Positions 1 through 10,649 of a stretch of DNA of 64,000 nucleotides are shown piece by piece. The notes beneath the pieces are model-generated. The model saw nothing but the letters and a program-made list of their open reading frames with translations, was not told the DNA's origin and searched no databases. Each line of letters opens with the position of its first letter. Within the stretch, counting starts at the first letter, position 1. Origin of the DNA: Lycocorax pyrrhopterus obiensis (Eukaryota; Chordata; Aves; Passeriformes; Paradisaeidae); assembly GCA_014706295.1 (NCBI GenBank), contig JACSVZ010000002.1, positions 54,536,660 to 54,600,659 of the forward strand, read 5' to 3'. A program made the position numbers and the translations under genes.

Positions 1-2082
1 GCACTGTCTCACAGGGAAGGTCCATCTGGCCCAATACTCTGTCTCCAAAGTGTCCGACCACCAGTGTCTGAAGAAGAGCACGTGAGCACTGAAGTCTAGT
101 CCTGCCAGGATCCTGAGGGTGCTCACAGGCCTCAGTGGCTGGGACTGGCCTCCCCTGGGACCCCCACCCCTACCATCTCCTGCCAAGGGCCCAGGGGACG
201 TGTCCCAGCTCCGCCTGGGACCTTCAGTCCCTGCCTGAGCCCTGCTGTAGGTGTGCCCATCTCTGCCCGTGTCTCCTGGGTGGGCCTGGGACCTGCACTG
301 CAGAGCTGCTCTCTGGGGTGGAGCCCTCAGACCTGGGTCGAACCTTGTCATGCAGAGCTCTGGGTTTAACGTGGCATAACTGCTCTGTTCTATTCCCTGC
401 ACTCACCATGAGTCAAATAATGATGAGACTTATTTGTGTGAAGTTCCAGGGGGTTTTTGATCCAAAAACACATTCAAGAACACATGATACACAGGTTGCA
501 ACTGGAAATAGGATATTTTTTTAATTTTTGTTTTTCTGAATCAGTTTCAGAGCTGATGCCCACAACCATTACCACATTGTGCATGTGTAGCCAGGAGCAG
601 GCTGATGTGTTCTTCAGTTTAGCTTGAAAAATCCTTTGTAGTCTGGAAAAGGCAAGTGACAGAGCTACAGAATGCAGCAGCAGGAATACAGGCCTAGCAG
701 GTCCTGTTTCCTGAAGAGTGAGAACATGAAGAATGAGAATCAGAAGCAACAACACAAAAGGTGTGTACTACCATGGGTGTGTTCTAAAGTGTAACATGTA
801 TCAATTACAAACACAATTTTTGCCTTCCAAGATTTGCTTCATTGCTGTGCTCCCAGGCCAAGGATGCATGAAAAGCACTCTCATGCCTGTCCTGTGCTTG
901 TGTTGCAGGCTGGAGAACTGAAAAATGGCAGCTCTGGATGGATGCAAGAACCCCATGGGAAATGGGAGCCAAGGGAAGAGCAGAGCTCAGCCCCACTCCA
1001 AACTTGCAATGGGCAAGAGAGCCAGAGAGAGCCTAAGGAAGCAGAAAATGCCCAGCTGCAAGGCTGGCTGGAGTGATTTACAGATCCCTGAAAGCTGCAG
1101 GCAAAGCAGCTTGGGAAACACAGCAAGAAGAACAGACAGACCTGCCCTTGCTTGGGTGGCCCTGTCTGTGGCACTACCACAAGGGAGAGAGATTAAAACT
1201 CGGTGACAGTACAGATTTTCTCCACATTTTTGACTGGTTTGCCCAAAATTGTGCTTGATGCTTATTTTTCAGTTATCTGTCTATTTTCAACTTTATTTTT
1301 GAATGGAATGAGAACAACGGAGGGTTTTAATGGTCGCTGAGCTAATGACCACACCATTATGTCCATCAACCACAATCCAATAGAGCTGTAGAGAAGAAAA
1401 AAATCTGAATCTAAAAACAACCTGGCAAGAAGTTTGTGCAGACTGGCGTGAAATGTCGGGATGTGCTTGCCTCTCCCAGTGGTGTAGACAAGCAGCACTG
1501 TGAATAGAGAATATGGGCTGTCATCTCACAAGATTTATAAAGGCCAACCCATGTGTCCGATGTACACAGCACCCTCCCATCACAAAAATGTAAAACTAAC
1601 AGATAATGCGCTTCTAAAGGAGAAGTGCTTGGACTAATGACTCAAAATGATTATAAAAGCCAGAGGCATGAACGAATGATGGCACAGCATGGCCCATGCA
1701 CCCCATTTTTTCTCCTGATGCCGTGAACCTGCAGGGGAGAAAGGCCTGCTATGGCAGGTTTGGAAGGCAGTCAAGGCTGTCAGCACAGAACAGTGGTCTG
1801 GGACATCAGCAGTCCATAGACTCCATGGATGGCAACGTTGGTGAGCAATGCACTGTGACCTCACATCCCTCAGTGCTTACGTTTGGGCATGGGCAGAGCC
1901 TGGCCCAGACTCACTCGCGCCTGGACTCCTGGCAAGCGTACCTGGGAGGACTGGACGCCTGCGAGGTTGTTGGGAGCTGCTGTCAGCAACTCTCAGCTCT
2001 CATTCACAAGACATTGCCTGTTTCCTCAACCATATCTGGTTCAGGAAGCCAAGTACTGTGGGTGGTGCTCGCAGCAGCACAG
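1..2082. other. Upstream flank of TOPORS-like gene, no convincing gene
   Basis: The stretch holds only short, mutually overlapping frames on both strands, the longest 151 codons, none with a recognisable domain. The first ~90 bases (a 'ggtccatctggcccaatactc' type phrase) resemble the consensus of old CR1/L3-like vertebrate repeats, but this is recall only. Its right end probably includes the untranslated first exon of the TOPORS-like gene, because a good donor (cacag|gtgagc) sits at 2082/2083. No TATA box or other clear promoter signal was recognised. Confidence 0.4.
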
Positions 2083-2227
2083 GTGAGCAGTGCAGGAAAT
2101 GTGCCCATGGGGTGGCCCTGGGGTGAGGGATGGCATTTGGGGGAGCTGTGAGTGTGCCCTTCTTGAGGGGCTTGGGCATTTCTTCTACCTGCCCATCTCC
2201 CTGGGACAGCAAGTGACCATTTTGCAG
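2083..2227 (+). other. Probable 5'UTR intron of TOPORS-like gene
   Basis: A consensus donor (gtgagc) follows base 2082 and a consensus acceptor (cattttgcag) ends at 2227, 59 bases before the start codon at 2287. Removing the 145-base segment would give a spliced leader in front of an intronless coding region. It is inferred from splice-site quality only. Confidence 0.4.
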
Positions 2228-2286
2228 CGTGTCACGCCAGCAAGAGGGAGCAGCTGCTGTCCCCAGCTCTGCTGCAACACGCAAAC

Positions 2287-3339
2287 ATGGCAACGGAGAC
2301 AGAGTGGAACTGCCCCATCTGCCGTGACACTCAAGGTGAAATCGCTTCTGTAACGCCCTGTGTCCACATGTTCTGCCTGGGCTGCATTGTGCGGTGGGCC
2401 AAGAGGAAACCATCATGCCCCCTGTGCAGGCAGGCTATGAACAGCATCATTTACTCTGTTCGGTCAGAGGAAGACTTTCTGGAGATAGTTCTTCCAAGCC
2501 ACTCGGATTCATCAGCTGCTGGCCACCAGGATGAGCAGGGGGCTGCGGAGCTGATGCCCAGGACTTACGTAGCTGGCTTCCCAGCTGAGGTCTGGGCAGG
2601 CTTCTTCCAGGACGGCTCAGAAATCCTCGAGGCCCTGCTGCCCTGGCTGAACCAGGAAATATCGGAGCTGTTCAGAGCCAGCTGGTGGGAGGTGGCTCTG
2701 GCCCAGAGCGCCATCGTAGCAAATTTATGCCGCTATGGGCTGAGTGAACAGGCCTTGGTCCGGGAGCTGCAGCCGTTGCTGCAGGAGGAGACGGTGGCAT
2801 TTGTGCGCCGGCTCATCGACATTGCCGCTGACAGATGCAGTGATGCGATCCTGCGGCGGATGAACCTCCTGAACTCCCATGCTGATGATGATGACGAGGA
2901 GGAGGGAGAGGAGGAGGAGGAGGAGGAAGACGGTCCCACAGCCATTCCTGGCCCGTCTGCCTCCCGCCAGGGGACTCCTACCCCCATCCTGGCCTCCTCC
3001 TGCAGCCCTGCAGTCACCAACGTGGAAGCGGACAGCGGCACGTCGGAAGCCACCCTCCGGGGAGGGCCCGGCCGCTCTGCATCCGCGCCTGACCCTGCAG
3101 AGCGGGAGCAGCCTCAGGAGGAGCCGGCCGGGGCAGCAGCAGTAGCAGGCCCCTCTGCCCCGGGCTGCAGCCGCAGCCCGTCCGCTCCTGCCCGGGACAG
3201 GGACTGCTTGCCCGAGGGGCCCCGGCACCCTGTAAAGAGGAGGGCTTCTGGCCCTCAGGACTCTCCCCAGCCCCCAAAGAGGCCGTCCCGCCGGCGGCGG
3301 CGCAAGCCAAGAACCCTTGCTTGTAGAAGAAGGAAATAA
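2287..3339 (+). CDS. TOPORS-like RING-finger E3 ligase
   Basis: A single uninterrupted 350-residue frame. Residues 9-47 form a C3HC4 RING finger with the expected ligands C9, C12, C25, H27, C30, C33, C44 and C47. It is followed by the TOPORS-type extension 'SVRSEEDF' (about 56-63). Residues about 107-190 match the conserved TOPORS middle domain, including a LLPWL/EL.ELF block and an RYGLSEQALVRELQPLL block. An acidic Asp/Glu run lies at about 199-215, then a low-complexity Pro/Ser/Ala region and an Arg/Lys-rich C-terminus that looks like a nuclear localisation signal. TOPORS proteins are nuclear E3 ligases for ubiquitin and SUMO. This copy is about one third of the length of canonical TOPORS (roughly 1,000 residues) and lacks the long RS-rich tail, so it is a short paralogue, as found in birds, rather than TOPORS itself. 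The start is chosen because the RING begins nine residues later and the ATG has A at -3 and G at +4. The reading frame is intact. An expressed gene is likely, but a recent retrocopy is possible. Confidence 0.85.
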   Translation: MATETEWNCPICRDTQGEIASVTPCVHMFCLGCIVRWAKRKPSCPLCRQAMNSIIYSVRSEEDFLEIVLPSHSDSSAAGHQDEQGAAELMPRTYVAGFPAEVWAGFFQDGSEILEALLPWLNQEISELFRASWWEVALAQSAIVANLCRYGLSEQALVRELQPLLQEETVAFVRRLIDIAADRCSDAILRRMNLLNSHADDDDEEEGEEEEEEEDGPTAIPGPSASRQGTPTPILASSCSPAVTNVEADSGTSEATLRGGPGRSASAPDPAEREQPQEEPAGAAAVAGPSAPGCSRSPSAPARDRDCLPEGPRHPVKRRASGPQDSPQPPKRPSRRRRRKPRTLACRRRK

Positions 3340-3340
3340 A
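3335..3340 (+). terminator. Poly(A) signal AATAAA overlapping the stop codon
   Basis: The hexamer AATAAA spans the TAA stop of the TOPORS-like frame (stop at 3337-3339). A T/G-rich stretch (ttgttggttttttg) follows at once, as expected for a downstream element. If used, the 3'UTR would be only about 10-25 bases. Confidence 0.6.
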
Positions 3341-3359
3341 TTGTTGGTTTTTTGACACA

Positions 3360-3744
3360 GTCTCTGAGGGTTGCTTTCTCCCCCTTCTCCTGGTGTCTTT
3401 TCCCTCTCCCCTCACGCCCCCATGTGGGTGGTAACTGCGTTGTTTTGGGCTTTTGGGCACGGCCATGGGCCTCTGGAGCTGCAAGGTCATATCCGCGGCG
3501 TCTTCTCCTGCAACAAATCCCGCTGCAGCTGAGGGCGGAGCGGGCAGCAGGGACCGCTGGTTTATCAGAGGAACGACGGCCTCAGCCTGCACCCAGTTCT
3601 CCTCCCTGTCCATCTACCGTCACTTTCTGCTCTGCTTTCTCGACGTCAGCCAGAGCACCCTCGCTCCCCGAAAGGCTGTCAGGGAGGCACAGAAAATGAG
3701 CAGGGACATCCGAGCCAGAGACAAGACTTGGAGTAACAGGATTT
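3360..3744. other. Spacer between TOPORS-like gene and AAGGG repeat
   Basis: Moderately GC-rich DNA without an open frame that resembles a protein. The long frames crossing into the repeat are extensions of repeat translation. Confidence 0.4.
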
Positions 3745-3977
3745 GGGGGAGGGGAGGGGAGGGGAAGGGAAGGGAAGGGAAGGGAAGGGAAGGGAAGGGA
3801 AGGGAAGGGAAGGGAAGGGAAGGGAAGGGAAGGGAAGGGAAGGGAAGGGAAGGGAAGGGAAGGGAAGGGAAGGGAAGGGAAGGGAAGGGAAGGGAAGGGA
3901 AGGGAAGGGAAGGGAAGGGAAGGGAAGGGAAGGGAAGGGAAGGGAAGGGAAGGGAAGGGAAGGGAAGGGGGGAAGGG
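3745..3977 (+). repeat. (AAGGG)n / (GGGAA)n pentanucleotide microsatellite
   Basis: About 230 bases of strictly purine sequence. It starts with three GGGGA units, continues as about 41 near-perfect GGGAA units (3,762-3,969) and ends with a slightly degenerate GGGGGGAAGGG. Because the unit is five bases, all three frames are open on each strand and read as pentapeptide repeats. They are not genes. Runs of three Gs every five bases give strong G-quadruplex potential, and the purine/pyrimidine strand asymmetry allows triplex DNA. Confidence 0.98.
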
Positions 3978-5003
3978 CGGTGAACAGGGCTGACGGTGAT
4001 GCAAAGAACATCCGAAGGTGCCCAAGGCTCCCAGCCCTTATCTGCTGAAGAGCACTGGCAAGACCAAGGGGATCCCTTCAGAAGGAGCACTGCAGAGCTT
4101 TCTGTTCTCATGCCCTGCAGAGATGGGGCAGCAGCTGTGAGATATAGGGTGCAGAGATGCCACAAGGGATTCCAGTGCTTTGGAGCACCCACTGGTGTCC
4201 TGTCAGACACAGGAATGAATGTTGTCTCCAAGGTCCATTAGGCTGGGGGCCTGTGGCTAGTCTCACAAGCCCCTGAGATGCCTCTGTGTTGAGCCAGAAT
4301 ATGGTTTGGACATCTCCAGGGTGGTTTACTAGCCTATGAGACAAGGAAGTGAAAGGTCTTACTCAAGTGCTCAGGGAATAGCTGGTCACCAGCACTGAGG
4401 TCAGGAAGGAATTTTCTCCTGGGACAGATTGGTAATGGTACACAGGGTTATTTTACCTCCCTCTGCTGCACTGAGCCTGACCACTGCTTAGGGCTTCTTC
4501 AGTCTGTTTTGGCTGGGTTGCTGCCTGCTGCTCATGCCCCATGAAGATGGCCTCTCACACCCTGCAGCTTGGGGGAAAATGGCTTTTTTTTTTCCCCATG
4601 GTGGACTATCAAGTGTCCTCAGGTGGTTTTTTACCTTCCTCTACAGCACTGAGCATGGCCTGTTGTCAGGGCTCCTTTGGGCCATTTTGGCCAGGCACTG
4701 CTGCTCATGCTCCACAAGGTGGCCCTTGTGGCCCACATCTGGAGGGAAGAGGCTTCCCAGACTTCCTGGGTGGGCCCCAAAAGTGGCGGTACCAGTCTAC
4801 CTTGCCCATCTTTCCCAACTCTCAACACTGTTCTAAATCAGTCCAGCTCGATAGCAAGAGATGGCCAGGGATGGTGCTGTGCAGGGTTTAGAAAGAACTC
4901 TGTGGCAGCTCCCCAGGCCCCCCCCCCAGCAAGTTCTGCCACTTGGCACTAGGGCACTCTTCTGTGCACATGCTTGGGTCTCTACGGGCATTATTCCCCA
5001 TGG
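3978..5003. other. Gene-free spacer, probably old repeat DNA
   Basis: No domain-bearing frame. Some phrases recur locally (for example, 'gccattttggcc' and 'gttttggctggg' segments near 4,505 and 4,680), which suggests an internally duplicated or degraded repeat. No family could be named. Confidence 0.35.
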
Positions 5004-5007
5004 AGAT

Positions 5008-5445
5008 TGATGCCTTAGGTTTTAACTTTTATATTTTTTATACTCTGTACTGCTTAGTATGCAACTTTGAAGCTTCTTGTAGCCTGTTACTTTCTGCTCT
5101 CTCATGCTAGTTAGACACAACAAAGCCTCTCCGGACTGCTCTTCAAGGACACCTGGACCATCCTGAGCCCAAGGGGTGTAAACCAAGGAGTCTCTGAAAG
5201 GGGGGGTAGCTAAGGGGAATTACATCATTTAACTGGGGTTTTAATTGGAAAATTGACCCTGATATGCAAATGAACCAAACTTATAAAAGTGTGGAAAACT
5301 CGTGACCTGTCGTCCATCTTGAGGTCCATCTTGGCAATAGCCTCTGGCTCCCCAGGGTGTACCTTGAAGGCCCTTCAAATAAATACCTACTTTTGTTCCT
5401 TTACTCTGTCTAGTCTCTGTGTCTAGGAGGCCTGATAAGGCATCA
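5008..5445 (+). mobile_element. Solo LTR of an endogenous retrovirus (438 bp)
   Basis: The element is bounded by perfect 10-base terminal inverted repeats, TGATGCCTTA at the left and TAAGGCATCA at the right. It is flanked by a 4-base direct duplication AGAT (5,004-5,007 and 5,446-5,449). Inside are a TATA-like box (cttataaaag, about 5,280) and, about 100 bases later, a poly(A) signal AATAAA (5,378-5,383), which gives the + strand orientation and a U3-R-U5 layout. No gag, pol or env is attached, so this is a recombined solo LTR. A 4-base duplication is typical of gammaretrovirus-like (class I) elements. Confidence 0.85.
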
Positions 5446-5449
5446 AGAT

Positions 5450-7522
5450 GAGGTACCAGCGCGAGCTCATCACCAATGCCAGCACTAGCTCTCTCTTCTG
5501 GGCCATAAACAATTCCTTGTAGACTGTGTTTCCCAGAGAAAGGGGATCCAAGTCATGCCTATTCCCACCTTTGTGGGTTTATCAGTGCTTTTTGGCTCTA
5601 CCGTTGTAGGTCCCTGGCTGAACCTCTGTGACTCCTGGGCTCCCGCATGTGATGTCTACCAAAACAAAAGGGTCTTTTCTCTGTGTTTTATATTTTCTGT
5701 CTTTTAATTTCTATGTGTTGCTTCTGGTGCTCCACTGGTCCTCTTTGGAAAACTTTTGGAAGGCCACCATGTTAAGAAATTGGACACCAGTACACATGGA
5801 GAGATTTCCTCTGATGACATTTCTTCCCAGCACTGGACTAGCAGAAGGCACTAAATACCCATAACCATCTCCAAGCCTAGGCATTGGCTCTGTCACTTTG
5901 TGGGAAGAAGACATGTACCTTCTGAGGGGAAGAAGAGCTGTGGATCATCTCAAGATAATGGAACCATCTGCACTAATTTGCAAAAAGCATTTTTTGAAAT
6001 TTTGCTGGGTTTATCCAGTTTCGCTGGGTTTCCACAGGACAACAAACCCCCTCACCTCTGACATTATCAATGCTAAAAGATCAAGCCCTCAGTCTGATGC
6101 AGCATGTGCTCCTCAACTACACACTATCTAGCAGCTACCTCCTCAAGCCAGCTCTTACACTCACAGGAGTTATAACCACCCACAGCAAAGTGCTATCCAT
6201 AGACACAGTACATTATTTTTAACCCCTGTTTTGACACTTCCCCGGTCTATTTCAGTAGGCATTTTGGCAGTTATCAGATAAAACAGAAGGATTACTGTTT
6301 TAGACTCATTGTTTAGAGATGACTAATATTTAACACATTAGTCTGGCAGCATTTTAGCTAACAGGTCTGCTTTGTTGCACTAAAAAAACCCCAACCCTAT
6401 CTCATAAGTTTTCCTTCATAAAAGAAGCAAAACAGCAAAACTAACAGAAACATACCAAGCATGCTGAGCTCAGTTGAAGGTAAACCTCAACTCATTACTT
6501 TCAGGACCTCATCCAGTGTTTAAAATATAGCATTTAAACTGCTGAATATCATCATGCCTCTACTCTTAGCCAGGACATCCATGAAGCACAAGCTCAATCT
6601 TATCAGATCCTCTCTTTCATGCCTAGGATATTGACAAACGGTAATCTGTCACAGCACCAATCAAGAACAAAAGGGTGGAAAATGGGCAACCCATAAGAAG
6701 CACAGAGGGAAGAATAACACTACGCTACCTCAAAATCCCAGATCCTCCTTCAGACTTTCCATGGAAAAAAGAGTGCAAGACTGCTGTCACAACTGTGGTC
6801 ATGGCTGCAGTGGTCTATGGATGAGGCTTCTTCCTACCTGCCTCCAACCTCTTTTTACTCTATGCTCACAGCACAAGCACGGGAAGCGACATTAACCAGA
6901 TCAGTGGCTAACACTCTGTAACCATTTATTGCCTACTCCCTTTCAGAGAGGAATGAGAGTGTGGTCTGCGAAGAGGACAGCAGAGGAGTGGAGCAAATGT
7001 AGGTCCAACATTGCTGCAGGTGCTATCTCACCTGTTACTCAGATAGCAAGAAAATACCTGAAAATCAGTACTGATGCTGCCAGGAAGAGGAAACAAAGAG
7101 AAAGCATGTATCTGGCTTGCAGTTTGGCACTGTCAGCCTCATGGGCCTCACTGGCTGTTTGTCCCTCCTTGCTTTTGGCACCAGGAGCATGCCTGGTGTG
7201 CCTCTCCCTGGTGTGCTGAGTTTTAGTTCCTGATCCTCATCTTACCTCCCAAAGCATTGTAAAGACCCACTGAGCTTTCCTCTGAGTTCTGGACACTTCC
7301 TGATTTCTCCCTTTACCCACCCTGTGCTTCCACAGCTGCCCATGGATGATGGTCACTTGCCCTCATGTGGTGCAGAAATCATCTTCCCCCTCCTCTCCTT
7401 GCTCTTCTGCCATAAATATGGCCAAATCAAATAGAAATGGACTAGGAAAAAAAGGTAATTACTACCAAGCTCATTAAGTGTGAATCAATATGTATTTTTA
7501 AATCAACATTCTGCACAGCATG
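5450..7522. other. Intergenic DNA, no gene seen
   Basis: Mixed-composition DNA with frames up to 96 codons, none with a recognisable protein feature. The frame at 6,929-7,219 begins plausibly but becomes a low-complexity hydrophobic tail and has no homologue I recognise. Confidence 0.4.
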
Positions 7523-8298
7523 TGTCTTAGTTTAAGATAAATTACGGGGTGGAGCCTGAGAAATGAGCTACCTCCCCTTTAGTTTTAACCACTTGCCTTT
7601 CACCAATAAAGAGAGGTAAATGCAAGAAGGTATAAGTGAAAAAATAACAGTTTACTAAAAAACAGAATAGCCACAACCAAGATGAGAGTAACAAGCACAA
7701 GGTACAAAGGTCCTGAATCCTGTGGACTCCCCAGGAACAAAGAAAACAAGATGGCGGAGAAGCCCCATCCCAGTATGGCAGCCTCCAAAGAAGACCGCAT
7801 GGCCCAGGGGACAAAGACAAGATGGCAGAGATGCCCCACTTGGCTCAGCCTTCCCCCTGCAGTGTCAGTTCCCTGGAACTGGCACTGCCTGGGGCAGCTC
7901 CCAACCTGCGGTGTCAGTTCCTCTGCTTCTCTTCAGCTGGCTGGACCCAGTTGGTTTGGGCACTGCAGTTCTGAGTTGCTGCTGCTTTGTGGGGAAAGAA
8001 AACCGACTTGCCGGGCACCGAAACCCACAGCCCTGGCCCCAACAGCTCCAGCTCAGCACTGTGGCTGCATACTGCAAAATTCCCTCTGAAACAGTTTTCG
8101 ATTGAAAAAAGGCAGTTTCTTGGAGTCCTGTGCTCGGCAACGTCCTTGGCATCTCAGCAAGAAACAAGAAAGATGACTCTGTGTGCCTGTTCCCTGTCTC
8201 TTAAAGGGATCCTCTGAACCTTCTGCCTCCACGGGAACCTACCCCTCCAGGGTAAAACACTCCGGGTCCACTTCTGGCCCCCAGGTCTTAAAGGGACA
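7523..8298. mobile_element. Probable ERV LTR (about 776 bp)
   Basis: The block begins TGTCTTAG and ends TTAAAGGGACA, giving short TGTC/GACA inverted termini. Its wording (an 'aaattacggggtgga' segment, 'accaataaagag', 'aacagtttactaaa', and repeated 'agatggc' purine stretches) resembles an LTR family common in passerine genomes, by recall. Orientation and a target-site duplication are unclear. Frames of 92-135 codons inside it have no recognisable products. Confidence 0.5.
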
Positions 8299-8299
8299 T

Positions 8300-9102
8300 T
8301 AACACAAACTGCATGGATTGATGTAGAGGAAAAATGGAATACAATACACATTTATTGGGTTGCCCAGGACAAGGTGAAAAAAAGAAAATACTTTAGCACA
8401 CACAAACCAAATTATATCCAAAATGGATTGTACCAGTTAGACAGATGGTTAGATCTACTCAGGGTCTTTCAAAAATTAGAAGAGCCTTGGCATATGTCCA
8501 ATCCTAGGCAGATCTCAAGTGGCATGCATTTCAGCATTTCTTTGACAATGAAGCTTCAAGCAAAATATTTCAGTCTGGTCAATGTATTTAGATCAAAGAT
8601 TAGCTTATGCTCCAGTAATAGCAACGCTGGCACATTTCCTACCACTCAATTTTAGTAACAAGCTGAAGTTACCACAAAAATATGCAAGAAGTTTCTTTCA
8701 TGATTCAGTTCTTAAAAACATACCCATTTATTTAAATTAGTTAAAGCCAAAAATTGGTAGGAGTGAATTTGGATAGAAATATTTTATGCACATGACTGAC
8801 TGTGCATCCACATGGCTGTAAGAGCCAACATGTCTAACAGCAATGAGAAAGTTTAGAAATTAAGCTGTGCTATTAGTTTTTCCTCCTCAATTCTCAGTTA
8901 TTATAGGCTCAGTCTTACCTTCTGATCCAGTTCTGACACAGCTAAATGTATTGTATGCACTCACGTGATATTGGCCATTGCTCTGCTGCTCCACATTTTG
9001 CATTGAACTATGATCAAGTAGAACATACCTCCCCTCTGAAGGAAGACTTCATTGCACTGTTCAACATCCTCACGAGGGAAAGCAGAGGGGAGGTACTGGT
9101 TC
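8300..9102. other. Intergenic DNA, no gene seen
   Basis: AT-rich sequence without domain-bearing frames, splice-site pairs or recognised repeats. Confidence 0.4.
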
Positions 9103-9398
9103 TTCTCTCATGATCAGTGACAGGACCTGAGGAAATGGCATGAAGTTGTGTCAGGGAGGCATAGGCTGGATATTAGAAAAAGATTCTTCACCCAGAAGAA
9201 TCTGCCCAGGTGGATGGGCACTAGAACAGGCTCCCCAGGGACATGGTCACAGCACCAAGCCCAGCAGAGTTCAAGAAGTATTTGGACAATGCTCCCAGGC
9301 ACATGGTGTGACTGGGATTGTCCTGTGCAGGGCCAGGAGTTGGAGTCGATGATCCTTGTGGGTCCTTTCCAACTGAGGATATTCTGATTCTGTAGTTT
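9103..9398 (+). mobile_element. CR1 LINE 3' end fragment
   Basis: It matches the 3' region of avian CR1: 'ggatattagaaaaagattc', 'ttcacccagaa', 'agaacaggctccccaggg', then the terminal 'gatgatccttgtgggtcc' and 'ttccaactgaggatattctg' with the 8-base-type tail ATTCTG/ATTCTG. The 5' end is truncated, as usual for CR1. It is non-coding. Confidence 0.9.
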
Positions 9399-9399
9399 C

Positions 9400-10645
9400 A
9401 TAGAGGCACTGTGAACCTTTGGTGTCCCAAAATGGAGCCCAGGATACTCAGCAAGCCCATTTCACATATAAATAGATTAAATATTTGGCTCCTACCTATT
9501 AATACAGTGAGCATAAGTCTCAGATATGGAGTGTATTTTACTGCATCATGGTTGCCACTGGCATTGCCAGAAGGGTCATTATGCATGCTACTGTGATGTT
9601 AACAGGGTCTCTATGAATGGGAAAGGACTTCCTGCACACCAGGCATGCTGTTGGAATAGTCCAAGAGAACTGCTAGACACCACTAGTGATAAGCTACTGT
9701 ATATTCACCAGGAGGCTACCCAATACACCACAGATTTCTTGGCCAACATTTTTGAAAGTCAACTGAGTTTTTAAAGCTATGAAAAGCTGCAGAATAAAAT
9801 GAAGTTAGCATAAAAATTCAACAGAAATTCAATACTGGTTTAATACATAACAGAAGACTGAACTTTATAGCTTTTTACAAATTAAGGCATCTCTCTCGGG
9901 TCTGCAGCTTTACCACACATTGCATTTCACAAAAGGGAGCAACAGTAACTGCCAGCATTAGGCTAACTTGGAGGGAACTACCATGGAAGGCTTTGATCTT
10001 GCCAGTTAAGGAAATGTCTTCAGCTTCTTGAAGAAACAGGGGATAAAAAGTGCCCTCAGGCACAGAAGCACTCTGAGCAGCTAGACCTAGGAATTTCAGA
10101 TGCTCAAGTGAACTAACCAAAACACTCTGTGATGCAAATATAACACTCACTTTGGATGACTCTCTCAAGATATACCCAAATCTTATAATACATGATGCAA
10201 GCTATAGGCCCTGCAGGTTGAGGAAGCACACTTAGGTTCTCCTTGAGTGTGCCAAAAGAAAATTACTTAGAATGTATTTTTATTTTATTAAAACTGATGT
10301 AGGTTGTCCTTTTTTTTGGTTTGGGGTTTTTAGCTGTTGCTCTTGTTTGTTTGTTTTTTAAATCTCACTTCACATTGTTATGGAAAAGTAATTCTGGAAC
10401 AAGCTTACCTCAGTTTGTTGCCCGTTTTCAGGTAGTCTTGTAGGAACTAAGCAAATTACCAGTGGCTAAAAAGTAGCACAGACATAGTCTCAACTTTTAC
10501 AAAGTGGCTTTTTATCAGACTAATTGGGTTTAATGTACAATTTTCTTCATGCACACAAACCAGTCTTCCAGAGTACTTAGGTTTAACTGCTAGACAATTG
10601 GCATCGGCAATGTTTATGAATAATACTGTTATCAATTAACACTGC
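9400..10645. other. Intergenic DNA downstream of RALA
   Basis: AT-rich DNA with no gene evidence. RALA transcription ends somewhere at or to the right of this stretch. Minus-strand AATAAA motifs occur near 10,277 as well as at 10,669. Confidence 0.35.
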
Positions 10646-10649
10646 ACAA

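Noticed and set aside
3453..4231. Open frames of 100-200 codons on both strands across the AAGGG repeat
   Set aside because: A five-base repeat without stops is open in every frame; the translation is a pentapeptide repeat with no gene features.
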